Positions 26,006 to 36,219 are shown, counted from the first letter of the stretch. The stretch is 64,000 nt of DNA from Rudanella lutea DSM 19387 (GCF_000383955.1 NZ_KB913014.1:120881-184880); one strand, 5' to 3'. A program made the numbers and translations. The notes: generated by a model not told the origin, from the letters alone.

Positions 26006-29000
26006 ATGTCTCGATTTTTTCTACAAGTCTGCTTCTTTGTTATAGCGGCCTGCCTGTTCGCAAAAGTAAATGCCGAAACCCCCTCGCGTTTACACGTCAA
26101 CGTACAGGTAAACGCTGCTACCCCTCGTATTCTAACGCTTCGAGCAACCTTACTCGAATTACAAAGCTGGTATAAAGTTGATATCCTGTTCGAGGAAGAG
26201 GCAATGTCCGGAATAAGTGTGTCATCTGAATTATTAGATCGTTCGGCAACACTGGAAAGAAATCTACAGGTACTGCTCACGCCCAAAGGGTTCCGTTTCA
26301 AACAGATTAGCAAAAACGCCTATGTGGTGCGACGGGCAAGAAATCGTACTACAGTAGGTGAAGTCGAATCAAAGTCAGGGTTCGACATGGCTTCTCCGAT
26401 CTGGGCACATTCAGTGATGGTTCCCGTATCTGGAATAACTTCAGTTACCAGCAGAGTCCTTCCTGATGAGGGAATATCAGGTCGGGTGACTGACGAAAAA
26501 GGAGATGGGTTACCGGGAGTTAGTATTTCTATCAAAGGGACAACGCAGGGAACTACTACCGACGCAAATGGTAACTACAGGATTTCTGACGTAAGGAAAG
26601 GGAGTATATTGGTATTCAGTTTTGTGGGATATAAGCTGCACGAAGAGCTGATCCAGGACAAAACCACCATCAACGTATCCTTAATCGTTGATAATAAATC
26701 TCTCGACGAAGTAGTAGTCGTGGGCTATGGTACAGTGAAGAAAAGCGACCTGACGGGGTCGGTGGCTTCCATCAACAATACTGAACTCAACAAAACGCTC
26801 AATACTTCCTTAGATCAAAGTTTACAGGGACGGGCTGCGGGTGTGCAGGTAACCCAGTCGAATGGTCAGCCGGGGGGTGGTTTGTCTATCCGGGTACGGG
26901 GAGGCAACTCAATTACCGGGACGAATGAGCCACTGTATGTGATTGACGGGTTCCCGGTAGGAGGCAGTCCAAATGCCGGGGTTTCATTGGGAGCAGATGT
27001 TAATCCTTTGGCCAGTATTAACCCAAATGACATTGCAAGCATTGAAATTTTAAAGGACGCTTCGGCCACAGCTATTTACGGAGCCCGGGGTGCTAATGGC
27101 GTTGTGATGATTACGACCAAGCGAGGTAAGGCCGGCCGTTCGAAAATTGACTATGAAACGTACATTGGAACACAGGAACTGGTAAAACAAGTCCCTTTAC
27201 TAAATGCCCGGCAATATGCTGAACTCGTCAACGACGCTCGGCAACAAGCGTCTCTAGCTCCGGCGTTTTCGCAACGGGCCTTAGATAGCCTGAATACTGC
27301 TGGAACAGATTGGCAGGCCCAAATTTTCAGGAGAGCTCCTATTCAAAATCATCAGCTCACCATTTCTGGAGGAAACGAAAAGATTCAGTATGCTGTAGCC
27401 GGAAACTATTTCAACCAGCAGGGAATCATTATCAATTCTGGCTTTAATCGGGCTAGCGTACGTACTAATCTGGATGTGCAGGTTACAGACTGGTTGAAAA
27501 TTGGCACCAATCTATTATTCAGCAGGACCAATAGTCAGATTGTCCCAACCGACGCAGCAGGTGCCGGCACTCCAGGTGTCATCTGGGCGGCACAAAGTTA
27601 TTCGCCCCTATCTCCGGTTTTTAACCCGGATGGAACCTACCAGTTTAGCAACTCTGAACCTGCCATTGGTAATCCCGTAGCCTATGCCCGGTTAGTGGAT
27701 AATAAGAGCGGTACAACACGTTTCCTGGGTTCTGTTTTTGCCGATCTTAGTTTGGCAAAAGGCTTGGTGTTGCGCATAAATGCGGGCCAGGATTACTCCA
27801 ATAATAAGGAGAGCCTCTACATCCCGAGTAACATTTTTCTAGGTCAGCCGACCAAAGGACAGGGGACAATTGGGGTAATACAGGCCAATTCTGGGCTGTT
27901 GGAGAATACCTTGACCTACAAAAAGAAATTTAATCAGCACGATTTTAATGTGCTGGCTGGTTATACAATCCAGACGAACCAATCTGACCGGGTAAGGGCT
28001 TCGAGCCAAAACTACCCCTTTGACCAGATCGGCGCTAATAACATTGGCTTGGGAAGTACCTTTTTAGCACCGGCCTCTAATATCACCTCTTCAAAACTAG
28101 TGTCGTATATAGGTAGAGTGAATTACGCTTATAAGGAACGGTATTTATTCACAGGAACGATGCGTGTGGATGGCTCAACACGCTTTGGAGAAGGAAATAA
28201 ATATGGCACGTTTCCTTCTGGTTCCTTTGCCTGGCGGGCCATTGAAGAGCCTTTCATGGAACGTTTCTCGAGGGTTATCAGTGATTTAAAGCTACGCACA
28301 AGCTATGGCTTTACGGGCAATCAGGCCATTCCTCTCTATCAGTCACTTCCCTTACTAGGAGGAATTCAAACGGTGTTTAATGGAAGCATTGCAGCCGGGA
28401 TTGCACCAACGAATATCTCCAACCCAAATTTAAAATGGGAAACAACCGCACAGTTTGATGCAGGTATTGATGTTGGACTCTGGAGTAATCGGGTTTCAAT
28501 TACATTAGATTATTACCAGAAGCAAACCCGTGACTTACTCATCAACATCACCCTTCCAGTAACCTCGGGCTTCGAGACCATGCTTAAGAACGTGGGGCAG
28601 GTAAACAACACTGGCTGGGAGTTTAGTCTCTCAACCATTAACCTGGACAAGAAAGTACGCTGGACCTCTTCACTCAACCTGACGGCTAACCGAAACAAAG
28701 TGGTCAGTCTGGGAAGTATCAATCAGTTTCTGACAGGGACAGCCCTGGTCAATGTATCTAATTACAATATTGTGCGGGTTGGTGAGCCGGTTGGCTCGTT
28801 CTTCGGGTTGATCAATGATGGTATTTTCCAGAACCAGTCTGAAATTGACGCTTCGGCCCAAAAAACAGCCCGCCCCGGCGACCGGCGTTATCGCGATCTC
28901 AATGGCGATGGTATTATTGACACGAACGACCGAACACTGATTGGAAATGCACAACCCAAACTCTTTGGTGGTTTAGTCAATACAATTTCCTATAAGGGGC

Positions 29001-29476
29001 TCGAACTGAGCGTTATCCTTAACGGCGTTTTTGGCACTGAAATATTCAATGTAAACCGGTTCCGCTTGTACGCTCTTGGAGCCGGTTCGGGGGGCGCAAC
29101 CTTCTCTGGAGCCTCCAACAATTTTGCTGACGCAGTGAACAGATGGACGCCCACCAATCCGAGTCAGACAATCAGTCGGGCGAATACAATCTACCCGGGT
29201 GATATCCTCTCTACCTTTCAGATTGAAGACGGTTCTTTTGTGCGGGTCCGCAATATCTCTCTGGCCTACAATCTACCCAGTGCTTTTCTCCAGCGAATCA
29301 AGCTGCGAAACGTACGCTTGTACCTCTCCGGGCAAAATCTGCTGACATTCACGAACTATTCCGGTTTTGATCCAGAAGTAAGCCGTTTTGGGCAGACGGC
29401 TACGAGTGCCGGAATCGATTTTGGGGGGTATCCTTTAGCTAAACTCTACACTGTTGGTCTCAATATCGGCTTATAA
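26006..29476 (+). CDS. susC: SusC-type TonB-dependent transporter with STN domain
   Basis: About 1156 residues. ATG 26006 (MSRFFLQVCFFVIAAC) is chosen over ATG 25952 because the signal peptide starts there. The order is STN domain (about 40-110, TLRATLLELQSWYKVDILFEE... FKQISKNAYVV), carboxypeptidase-D-like domain (GRVTDEKGDGLPGVSISIKG), SusC signature LDEVVVVGYGTVKKSDLTGSV, plug (YVIDGFPVGG, IASIEILKDASATAIYG) and beta-barrel to a terminal GLNIGL. It forms a pair with the SusD at 29488 and imports the oligosaccharide of this PUL. The STN domain couples transport to the FecR/ECF pair upstream. Confidence 0.95.
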   Translation: MSRFFLQVCFFVIAACLFAKVNAETPSRLHVNVQVNAATPRILTLRATLLELQSWYKVDILFEEEAMSGISVSSELLDRSATLERNLQVLLTPKGFRFKQISKNAYVVRRARNRTTVGEVESKSGFDMASPIWAHSVMVPVSGITSVTSRVLPDEGISGRVTDEKGDGLPGVSISIKGTTQGTTTDANGNYRISDVRKGSILVFSFVGYKLHEELIQDKTTINVSLIVDNKSLDEVVVVGYGTVKKSDLTGSVASINNTELNKTLNTSLDQSLQGRAAGVQVTQSNGQPGGGLSIRVRGGNSITGTNEPLYVIDGFPVGGSPNAGVSLGADVNPLASINPNDIASIEILKDASATAIYGARGANGVVMITTKRGKAGRSKIDYETYIGTQELVKQVPLLNARQYAELVNDARQQASLAPAFSQRALDSLNTAGTDWQAQIFRRAPIQNHQLTISGGNEKIQYAVAGNYFNQQGIIINSGFNRASVRTNLDVQVTDWLKIGTNLLFSRTNSQIVPTDAAGAGTPGVIWAAQSYSPLSPVFNPDGTYQFSNSEPAIGNPVAYARLVDNKSGTTRFLGSVFADLSLAKGLVLRINAGQDYSNNKESLYIPSNIFLGQPTKGQGTIGVIQANSGLLENTLTYKKKFNQHDFNVLAGYTIQTNQSDRVRASSQNYPFDQIGANNIGLGSTFLAPASNITSSKLVSYIGRVNYAYKERYLFTGTMRVDGSTRFGEGNKYGTFPSGSFAWRAIEEPFMERFSRVISDLKLRTSYGFTGNQAIPLYQSLPLLGGIQTVFNGSIAAGIAPTNISNPNLKWETTAQFDAGIDVGLWSNRVSITLDYYQKQTRDLLINITLPVTSGFETMLKNVGQVNNTGWEFSLSTINLDKKVRWTSSLNLTANRNKVVSLGSINQFLTGTALVNVSNYNIVRVGEPVGSFFGLINDGIFQNQSEIDASAQKTARPGDRRYRDLNGDGIIDTNDRTLIGNAQPKLFGGLVNTISYKGLELSVILNGVFGTEIFNVNRFRLYALGAGSGGATFSGASNNFADAVNRWTPTNPSQTISRANTIYPGDILSTFQIEDGSFVRVRNISLAYNLPSAFLQRIKLRNVRLYLSGQNLLTFTNYSGFDPEVSRFGQTATSAGIDFGGYPLAKLYTVGLNIGL

Positions 29477-29487
29477 ACCTATTGACT

Positions 29488-30948
29488 ATGAAAACCAAGC
29501 AATACATAGGAGCGCTTGTCTTTAGCCTGAGTTGCCTTGCCTGCGATCCCCTCACTGAAATCCCAGAAAGTAACCTTACCGCCGACTCTTTCTACAAAAC
29601 ACCCGCCGATGCGGTTGTGGGAATTAATGCGGCCTACCGCCCTTTGAATCAAACCCAGGGCTTTGGTGCCATACTTCTGGTGGTTAACAATCTGTCTTCA
29701 GATGATTTTTACACAAATCCGGCCGAAACGAATGTTGCCAACCACGAACTGGGGCAATCGAGAGCGACCTCGGCAAATATCCACTTATTGGGTGTCTGGA
29801 CAAACCAATATTTGGCCCTGTCACGTGCCAACATTGTGCTGGATAAGCTTCCGGCTATAAACCCTGGAAATAATTCCACGAATAAAGTACTGCTCGACCG
29901 AGTAGGGGGGGAAGCCAAATTTCTGCGTGCCCTTGTTTTGTTCAATCTTACCCGGCTGTTTGGTGATGTGCCCATGCCACTGACTGCATCCACTCCACCC
30001 GAACAACTAAACATTGCGAGGACCCCACAAGCCCAGGTTTATGCTCAGATTATAAAGGATCTGACGGAAGCGGCAGCGGTACTTCCCGCTCGATACACCG
30101 GGGCAGATATAGGCCGCCCTACCACCTGGGCCGCTAAAGGGCTGTTAGCCAAAGTGTATCTACAGCAAAAAGACTGGGCGCAAACCGTCACGCTATGCAA
30201 TGAAATTATGGCCAGCAATACCTTCTCGCTCTGGCCTAACTTTACTGATGCCTTCAATCCACAGAATAAAAATGGGCGTGAATCCTTATTTGAAGTTCAG
30301 TTTGCCGGTCCTGGCTTAAGTCAGGGAAACATAATGCTGCGTTACTGTCTGCCCCGAAACGGCTCATTGGGGGTAGGCTTCGGGTTATTTTTTCCGACCA
30401 ATGACCTGCTTAACGCCTTTGAGCCGAATGATACACGCCGGGCAGGCACTTTCTTCAATAGCTATGTTCGGAGCAACGGAACACGCGTAACCTTTTCGCC
30501 TGACCATCTTCGTAAGTACAACGACGATGCCGCCATTGCGGGTGCCTATACAAATGACGCCAACAACAATTTCCCTCTGCTACGCTACGCTGAGGTTCTT
30601 CTGATGTACGCTGAAGCCCTGAACGAAACTTCACCCGCTGATCCACGGGCCCTGGCAGCCATGAATCAGGTTCGTCGCCGGGCAGGTCTTCCCGATTCGC
30701 GGGCTACTACGCAGACAGCCGTTCGGGAAGCCGTGTATCAGGAACGAAGGGTTGAACTGGCAGGTGAATTTAACCGCTGGTTCGATCTGGTACGTACCGG
30801 ACGTTTGGTCACTCGGCTGACAGCAGCCAAAGGAGCGGGTTCGGGCGTACCTGCACCTGCCAACCCTTCAGAGCGAAATGTTGTCATGCCAATTCCTCAG
30901 AGGGAGCTTGATGCAAACGCTAGCTTAACCCAGAACCCGGGTTACTGA
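29488..30948 (+). CDS. susD: SusD/RagB glycan-binding lipoprotein
   Basis: A protein of about 486 residues. ATG 29488 (MKTKQYIGALVFSLSCLAC) gives a proper lipoprotein signal with a cysteine near residue 19; the frame also opens at TTG 29482. Landmarks are EIPESNLTADSFYKT, GGEAKFLRALVLFNLTRLFGDVPM, LLRYAEVLLMYAEALNET, MNQVRRRAGLP and ERRVELAGEFNRWFDLVRTGRL, ending in MPIPQRELDANASLTQNPGY. It lies 11 bp after susC and 2 bp before the FGE gene. It probably binds a sulfated glycan at the cell surface. Confidence 0.95.
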   Translation: MKTKQYIGALVFSLSCLACDPLTEIPESNLTADSFYKTPADAVVGINAAYRPLNQTQGFGAILLVVNNLSSDDFYTNPAETNVANHELGQSRATSANIHLLGVWTNQYLALSRANIVLDKLPAINPGNNSTNKVLLDRVGGEAKFLRALVLFNLTRLFGDVPMPLTASTPPEQLNIARTPQAQVYAQIIKDLTEAAAVLPARYTGADIGRPTTWAAKGLLAKVYLQQKDWAQTVTLCNEIMASNTFSLWPNFTDAFNPQNKNGRESLFEVQFAGPGLSQGNIMLRYCLPRNGSLGVGFGLFFPTNDLLNAFEPNDTRRAGTFFNSYVRSNGTRVTFSPDHLRKYNDDAAIAGAYTNDANNNFPLLRYAEVLLMYAEALNETSPADPRALAAMNQVRRRAGLPDSRATTQTAVREAVYQERRVELAGEFNRWFDLVRTGRLVTRLTAAKGAGSGVPAPANPSERNVVMPIPQRELDANASLTQNPGY

Positions 30949-30950
30949 AA

Positions 30951-31925
30951 ATGATGAGCCGAGGCTATTTTGAGCTGTTTCTTTGCCTAAGTCTTATTAG
31001 CCTAACTATGGGTTGTAAGCCTGAACCTTCGGGGCTGAGTATCACCCCAACCCTGACGGTCTTTGCTGAGCGCCCGGATAAGCCATCCCAATTCCCGAAG
31101 CCGACTCATGTACCATCAGGTATGGTGTATGTTCCCGCTGGCGTAACATTCATTGGGGCAGACGATGGGATGGAGTGGGAAAAGCCTCGTTTCTGGGTGC
31201 AGGTGAAACCCTTTTTAATGGACGAACACCCAGTAACTGTGGCCGAATTTCGGAAATTTATCACCGCAACAGGCTACAAAACCCAAGCCGAAAAATTTGG
31301 CGATGGGGGCGTGTTTGATGAAGAATCGAAAGCCTGGCTGTTAATCAGGGGAGCTTACTGGGCATATCCCCAGGGCCGCAACCACGCAGCGGCAGAAGAC
31401 AATCATCCTGTCACTCAGGTTTCCTGGCATGATGCTCAGGCATATGCTCGTTGGGCTGGTAAACGCCTGCCCAGCGAGTTTGAATGGGAGCATGCCGCTC
31501 GTAATGCGACCAACTCACAATCCAGTTATCCGTTCGGAGATGCATTACAGACGGGTTCAGGAAAGTACTTAGCCAATACATGGAATGGATCTTTTCCTGA
31601 TAAAAATTCGGCTGACGACGGCTTTCGATACACTTCGCCGGTAGGCTACTTCGGCAAAACTCCGCTGGGCCTGACGGATATGGCAGGGAATGTCTGGCAG
31701 TGGTGCTCAGACTGGAAACAAAATTACGCAGATGTGGTGGTAGGGAAAGCCCCTAATCACCCAACTGAAAAGGTGCAGCGGGGAGGCTCTTTTCTGTGTG
31801 AACCGGGGTGGTGTCATGGCTACAGGGTATCAGGCCGCTCCTTCACCTCACCCGAAACAGGTCTGATGCATGTTGGATTCCGTTGTGTGAAAGATATTCC
31901 GAACCTATTAACAAATAAACCATGA
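30951..31925 (+). CDS. Formylglycine-generating enzyme (FGE/SUMF1-like), predicted lipoprotein
   Basis: A 324-residue FGE-sulfatase-domain protein. It keeps the active-site cysteine pair as CEPGWC (Cys283 and Cys288, same spacing as in aerobic FGE), within RGGSFLCEPGWC...YRVSGRS, and ends VGFRC. It also carries VPAGVTFIGADDG, DEHPVTVAEFRKFI, VSWHDAQAYARWAGKRLPSEFEWEHAAR and DMAGNVWQWCSDW. So it is probably a true oxygen- and copper-dependent enzyme that converts the sulfatase cysteine to formylglycine, not one of the catalytically dead GldK-like relatives. The N-terminus (LISLTMGC) is a lipobox at Cys22, predicting export and anchoring on the periplasmic side. It is translationally coupled (ATGA) to a sulfatase and is the only FGE gene seen for the window's five sulfatases. 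Confidence 0.88.
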   Translation: MMSRGYFELFLCLSLISLTMGCKPEPSGLSITPTLTVFAERPDKPSQFPKPTHVPSGMVYVPAGVTFIGADDGMEWEKPRFWVQVKPFLMDEHPVTVAEFRKFITATGYKTQAEKFGDGGVFDEESKAWLLIRGAYWAYPQGRNHAAAEDNHPVTQVSWHDAQAYARWAGKRLPSEFEWEHAARNATNSQSSYPFGDALQTGSGKYLANTWNGSFPDKNSADDGFRYTSPVGYFGKTPLGLTDMAGNVWQWCSDWKQNYADVVVGKAPNHPTEKVQRGGSFLCEPGWCHGYRVSGRSFTSPETGLMHVGFRCVKDIPNLLTNKP

Positions 31926-33592
31926 TGCTTCACCGCTTTCTGCTGGCACTCTTTACGGGGCTGGGGCTGGTTGCCTTTAGGGGATTACCTAATGAATCGA
32001 TCCCTGTTTTCTACCGACCACAACCCCATTTTGCCATTACGAGCAACCTGGGGCCGGATCAACCCAATATAATCTGGCTTTCCTGCGAGGATATGTCTCC
32101 TCATTTGGGCTGCTATGGCGACTCAACGATACCAACGCCCAATATCGATCGACTGGCCCGGGAGGGGGTTCGCTTTACCAACGCCTATACCACTGCCGGG
32201 GTATGTGCCCCAAGCCGTAATGCCATCATTACAGGGATGTATCAAACGGCGACAGGTGGGCATAACATGCGAACAATAGGCAATACCTTTCCTGAACAGA
32301 CCGGACTTCCCAAAGAGTATTCGGTTGTTATGCCTTCCTACGTAAAGGCATTTCCGGAATTCTTACGGGCAACAGGATACTATTGTACCAATAATGCAAA
32401 AACGGATTACCAGTTTGAAGCTCCACCGACGGTATGGGATGAAGTGGGCAACAAAGCCACCTACCAGAAACGGGCCAACGGCCAGCCTTTTTTTGCTGTC
32501 TTTAACAATGTCATAACGCATGAATCGCAGGTATGGGTACGAAAAGACCTGCCCTTGAGAGCTGATCCTGACAGGATTAAAGTGCCTCCTTATTACCCGG
32601 ATACAAAAACCGTACGAAACGATATGGCCCGGTTTTTCAGCAATATTCGGGAGATGGATGATTGGGTGGGTAAGATGATCGCTCAACTGGAAGAGGAGGG
32701 GCTGCTGGAGAAAACAATTATCTTTTTCTGGTCGGATCATGGTGATGGCCTTCCATTTGTAAAACGGGAAATCCTGCATAGAGGGCTGCATGTCCCCCTT
32801 ATTGTTCGGTTCCCCGACAAACGCTTGGCGGGTACCACGCGTAATGATCTGGTGTCCATGATTGACCTTGCTCCAACCGTGCTATCATTGGCAGGGATTA
32901 AACCCCCTGAATACATGCATGGACAGCCGTTTTTTGGTAAGCATACCGCTTCCAAACCTCGTGGGTACGTATTTGCCGCCCGGGACCGAATGGACGAAGC
33001 CTATGAGCGTGTTCGGACCGTCCACGACGGACAGTACCAGTACGTCCGAAACTACTTTCCAGAAAAGCCCCACTATCAAAACATTACGTTTCGAAAGCAA
33101 CAGCCTATGATGGTCGAAATGCTTAGGCTACACGGAGAAGGTAAACTAAGCCCAGTTCAAAGCCAGTGGTTCAAACCGACTAAAGCCACGGAGGAATTTT
33201 ATGATCTTAAAGCCGACCCCTTTGAGTTAAAGAATCTGGCTTCTGATCCCAACTATTCCGCCCAGTTCAAAAGGCTGAAGCAGGCATTTGAAAAATGGCA
33301 AAAAACGGTGCCCGATTTAGGTGCTACTCCTGAAAAGGAATTAATCCAAACCTGGTGGAAGGGACAGAACACGCCACCAGTAACCGCCGACCCTGTGGTA
33401 AGCCGGCTCGCAAACAAGCTGAAAATCGAATGCCCAACAGAGGGCGCTTCTATTGGCTACCGACTATTAGGAAAGGGGAAAAACTGGAACGTATATACCG
33501 TACCGTTAGAGACCTCTCCGGGCCAGACGGTAGAGGTGATAGCTCAGCGGATCGGGTACGGGGCCAGTCAAATAACAACCTACAAAATGTGA
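31922..33592 (+). CDS. S1 sulfatase, heparan-N-sulfatase-like
   Basis: A 556-residue secreted sulfatase whose ATG overlaps the FGE stop (ATGA). The N-terminal signal is followed by the core: IIWLSCEDMSPHLGCYGD (metal ligands), TPNIDRLAREGVRF, TAGVCAPSRNAIITGMY with the formylglycine cysteine at residue 95, then FFWSDHGDGLPFVKREILHRGLHVPLIVRFP. The CEDMSPHLGCYG and MYQTATGGHNMRT segments resemble the sulfamidase (N-sulfoglucosamine sulfohydrolase) branch of S1, but sequence reading alone cannot fix the substrate. It lies 5 bp before the next sulfatase. Likely periplasmic. Confidence 0.88.
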   Translation: MMLHRFLLALFTGLGLVAFRGLPNESIPVFYRPQPHFAITSNLGPDQPNIIWLSCEDMSPHLGCYGDSTIPTPNIDRLAREGVRFTNAYTTAGVCAPSRNAIITGMYQTATGGHNMRTIGNTFPEQTGLPKEYSVVMPSYVKAFPEFLRATGYYCTNNAKTDYQFEAPPTVWDEVGNKATYQKRANGQPFFAVFNNVITHESQVWVRKDLPLRADPDRIKVPPYYPDTKTVRNDMARFFSNIREMDDWVGKMIAQLEEEGLLEKTIIFFWSDHGDGLPFVKREILHRGLHVPLIVRFPDKRLAGTTRNDLVSMIDLAPTVLSLAGIKPPEYMHGQPFFGKHTASKPRGYVFAARDRMDEAYERVRTVHDGQYQYVRNYFPEKPHYQNITFRKQQPMMVEMLRLHGEGKLSPVQSQWFKPTKATEEFYDLKADPFELKNLASDPNYSAQFKRLKQAFEKWQKTVPDLGATPEKELIQTWWKGQNTPPVTADPVVSRLANKLKIECPTEGASIGYRLLGKGKNWNVYTVPLETSPGQTVEVIAQRIGYGASQITTYKM

Positions 33593-33597
33593 GAAAA

Positions 33598-35061
33598 ATG
33601 AAGTTCAAGTCACCAGATAGAAACCAGGTTAACCCAGTAAAATGGGGGCAGAGATTATTGTTTTTTGTGGGTTTATTGGTCTTGGCACCGTACGCAAAGG
33701 CCCAGCCGTTGAACAGTAAGGAAAGTCGTCCCAATATTATCTATATCCTGGCGGACGATCTTGGCTACGGAAATTTGACGTGCTATAATCCATCAAGTCG
33801 GGTGTCAACCCCTAATCTGGATAAAATGGCTCAGGAAGGCACCCGGTTCAACCGATTTTATGCGGGTAGCACCGTATGCGCTCCTTCTCGTTGCGCACTG
33901 ATGACAGGCCTTCACACTGGTCATAATTATATACGCGGAAATGGTGAAGTTGACCTCAGAGAGAAAGATTCAACCCTTGCCCAGTACATGAAACAAGCAG
34001 GCTACACAACGGGTATGTTTGGTAAGTGGGGCCTGGGGAAAGAAAATACAGCGGGAGCGCCCCAGCTAAAAGGCTGGGATGAGTTTGTGGGCTACCTGGA
34101 CCATCGTCACGCTCACAACTATTACACCGACCACCTCTGGCAGGTTCGGCGCGGAAATTTAAGCCGCTTGCCGCTGGATACAACGGTTTATACACATGAT
34201 GTTATCCTAAACAACGCCCTTTCTTTCATTGAAGCGAATCAGAAGCGTCCATTTTTTCTGTACCTACCCGTAACGCTGGTTCACGCGGAGCTAACCGCCC
34301 CCCCTTCAGACCTTAAACCCTTTTTAACCGCTGACGGGAAAAGCAGATTGGCGCCGGAGACGCCCTATTTCCAAAAGCCAGCTCCCAATTTGTACAAAAG
34401 CCAGCCCCTTCCCCATGCGGCATTTGCTGCTATGCTCAACAGGCTTGATAGCGATGTTGGACGGTTACTGGCTCTTCTGAAAAAACTTAACCTGGATCAG
34501 AATACCCTGGTAATCTTTACCTCAGACAATGGTCCGCATAATGAAGCAGGGGCAGACCCCGAATTTTTTGATTCGAATGGCCCATTGAGGGGCATTAAAC
34601 GGGATCTGTACGAAGGAGGGATTCGGGTACCGATGATTGCCCGCTGGCCAGGCAGGATTCCAGCCAACCGGGTAGATAACAGCGTGTGGGCCAATTGGGA
34701 TATGTTACCAACCTTTTGCAGGTTAATAAATGTAACTAGCCCCGCTGGCATAGATGGTCTGTCAATGTTGCCCCTGCTGCTCGGCAAACAACCAGCCTCA
34801 AAGCACCCATATCTATACTGGCAACTGGGTGAAGGAATTTTCAAGCAGGCTATTCTAAAAGAAGACTGGAAACTCATTCGGCTGAAGGCTCCTGGAAAAC
34901 CAGAGGTACTTGAGCTTTATAACCTCAAAACCGACGAAGCTGAAAAAAACAATCTGGCTACGCAGAACCCGGCCAAACTGGCAGAGCTTCAACGTGACTT
35001 GAAATCAGCGGTTACCCCTGCCGAACATCCCTTTTTCGACTATTCGTCTTTCGAACGTTGA
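33598..35061 (+). CDS. S1 sulfatase, arylsulfatase A/GALNS-like
   Basis: About 487 residues from ATG 33598, 5 bp after the previous sulfatase; the frame is open much farther upstream but overlaps that gene. After a signal (LLFFVGLLVLAPYAKAQ) come IIYILADDLGYGNLTCYNP, TPNLDKMAQEGTRF, STVCAPSRCALMTGLHTGH with the formylglycine cysteine at about 94, GKWGLGKE, and LVIFTSDNGPHNEAG. The layout matches the minus-strand sulfatase at 13397, without the PA14-like extension. It is probably an exo-sulfatase on a galactose- or N-acetylgalactosamine-type sugar, which is inference only. Confidence 0.9.
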   Translation: MKFKSPDRNQVNPVKWGQRLLFFVGLLVLAPYAKAQPLNSKESRPNIIYILADDLGYGNLTCYNPSSRVSTPNLDKMAQEGTRFNRFYAGSTVCAPSRCALMTGLHTGHNYIRGNGEVDLREKDSTLAQYMKQAGYTTGMFGKWGLGKENTAGAPQLKGWDEFVGYLDHRHAHNYYTDHLWQVRRGNLSRLPLDTTVYTHDVILNNALSFIEANQKRPFFLYLPVTLVHAELTAPPSDLKPFLTADGKSRLAPETPYFQKPAPNLYKSQPLPHAAFAAMLNRLDSDVGRLLALLKKLNLDQNTLVIFTSDNGPHNEAGADPEFFDSNGPLRGIKRDLYEGGIRVPMIARWPGRIPANRVDNSVWANWDMLPTFCRLINVTSPAGIDGLSMLPLLLGKQPASKHPYLYWQLGEGIFKQAILKEDWKLIRLKAPGKPEVLELYNLKTDEAEKNNLATQNPAKLAELQRDLKSAVTPAEHPFFDYSSFER

Positions 35062-35201
35062 AACGTCTCTAACGACTTGCTCAACCGAGACGGGAATAGC
35101 AAAAGCCTGACCATGCCGAAGTGACTTTTCAGGACAAAGAAGCCCCGTATGTGCCTGTGCATTGGACCATGAGGTTTCATTCAGCGTATCAACTATTTTC
35201 A

Positions 35202-36212
35202 ATGAAAAAGACAGTTCAAATTCCTCTAGTTTCGCGACGACGGTTTCTGGCTTTGGCTCCTTTGTCCCTGGGGTTAAGTTGGGTAGCTAACGGATTTCCG
35301 GCCGGGGGCAAGGATAAGCCCAACTCCAAATTTGGAGGAGTGCAGATTGGCGTCATCACGTATTCATACCGGACTATGCCCGGTGATCTGCATCAGCTTA
35401 TTCAATATTGCGTCGATTCCAACGTCAGCGCCATTGAATTAATGGGCGATCCTGCTGAAGAGTTTCTGGGCAAACCCGAACCCCCATTTCCCACAACACC
35501 ATTAGGGCCTGGGCGTCGGCGTCCTCCTCTCACAGAAGAGCAGAAAACTCAGTTAAGCGCTTATAATAAGCAAGTTGCCGAATGGCGCCTGACATTGGAC
35601 GTTACAAAATTTCGGGAGGTTCGTAGGGTGTTTGCCGATGCCGGGATTTCTATTTATGCCTTCAAACCTATTGTATTTGGGGTAAATAATAGTGATGCAG
35701 AGGTTGAATATGGAATTCGTGCGGCCAAAGAATTAGGAGCGAAGTCAGTAACGGTTGAACTGCCCACAGATCCGGCCCAAAGCCTTCGTTTAGGCAAACT
35801 GGGCGAAAAACATAAGGTCTATATTGGCTACCACAACCACCTGCAGGCCACGGATACCCTCTGGGACAATGCATTAAGCCAGTCTCCCTATAACTCAATC
35901 AACTTCGACTGTGGTCATTATCTGGCCGCTGGTGGGGCCAATACAAGGGAAAGTCTGATGTCCTTTCTGGAAGATAAGCACGAGCGAATAACCAGTATGC
36001 ACCTGAAAGACCGAACGACACCGGCAAATGGTCAAAAAAATCTGGTTTGGGGGAGTGGCGATACACCCATTCGGGAAATCCTGCTGCAAATCAAAAAGCG
36101 GAAGTACAATTTCCCCGTCACCGTTGAACTCGAATACGAGATCCCAGAAGGCTCAAATGCGGTAAAGGAAGTGGCCCGCTGTGTCGAATACGCTAAAAAA
36201 ATATTAATCTGA
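35202..36212 (+). CDS. Exported sugar phosphate isomerase/epimerase-like TIM barrel
   Basis: About 336 residues from ATG 35202 (MKKTVQIPLVSRRRFLALAP), with a twin-arginine SRRRFLAL export signal. The xylose-isomerase-like (AP endonuclease 2 fold) barrel shows GVQIGVITYSYR, AIELMGDPAEEF, GISIYAFKPIVFG, VYIGYHNH, INFDCGHYLAAGG, ITSMHLKDRT and VTVELEYEIPEG, which supply the usual metal ligands (Glu, His, Asp, Glu). Its place beside a glucoside-3-dehydrogenase-like pair (36220-38482) suggests it acts on 3-keto sugars, for example by elimination or epimerisation, in the periplasm. That role is inferred from context; other members are true isomerases. Confidence 0.8.
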   Translation: MKKTVQIPLVSRRRFLALAPLSLGLSWVANGFPAGGKDKPNSKFGGVQIGVITYSYRTMPGDLHQLIQYCVDSNVSAIELMGDPAEEFLGKPEPPFPTTPLGPGRRRPPLTEEQKTQLSAYNKQVAEWRLTLDVTKFREVRRVFADAGISIYAFKPIVFGVNNSDAEVEYGIRAAKELGAKSVTVELPTDPAQSLRLGKLGEKHKVYIGYHNHLQATDTLWDNALSQSPYNSINFDCGHYLAAGGANTRESLMSFLEDKHERITSMHLKDRTTPANGQKNLVWGSGDTPIREILLQIKKRKYNFPVTVELEYEIPEGSNAVKEVARCVEYAKKILI

Positions 36213-36219
36213 TCGAACC

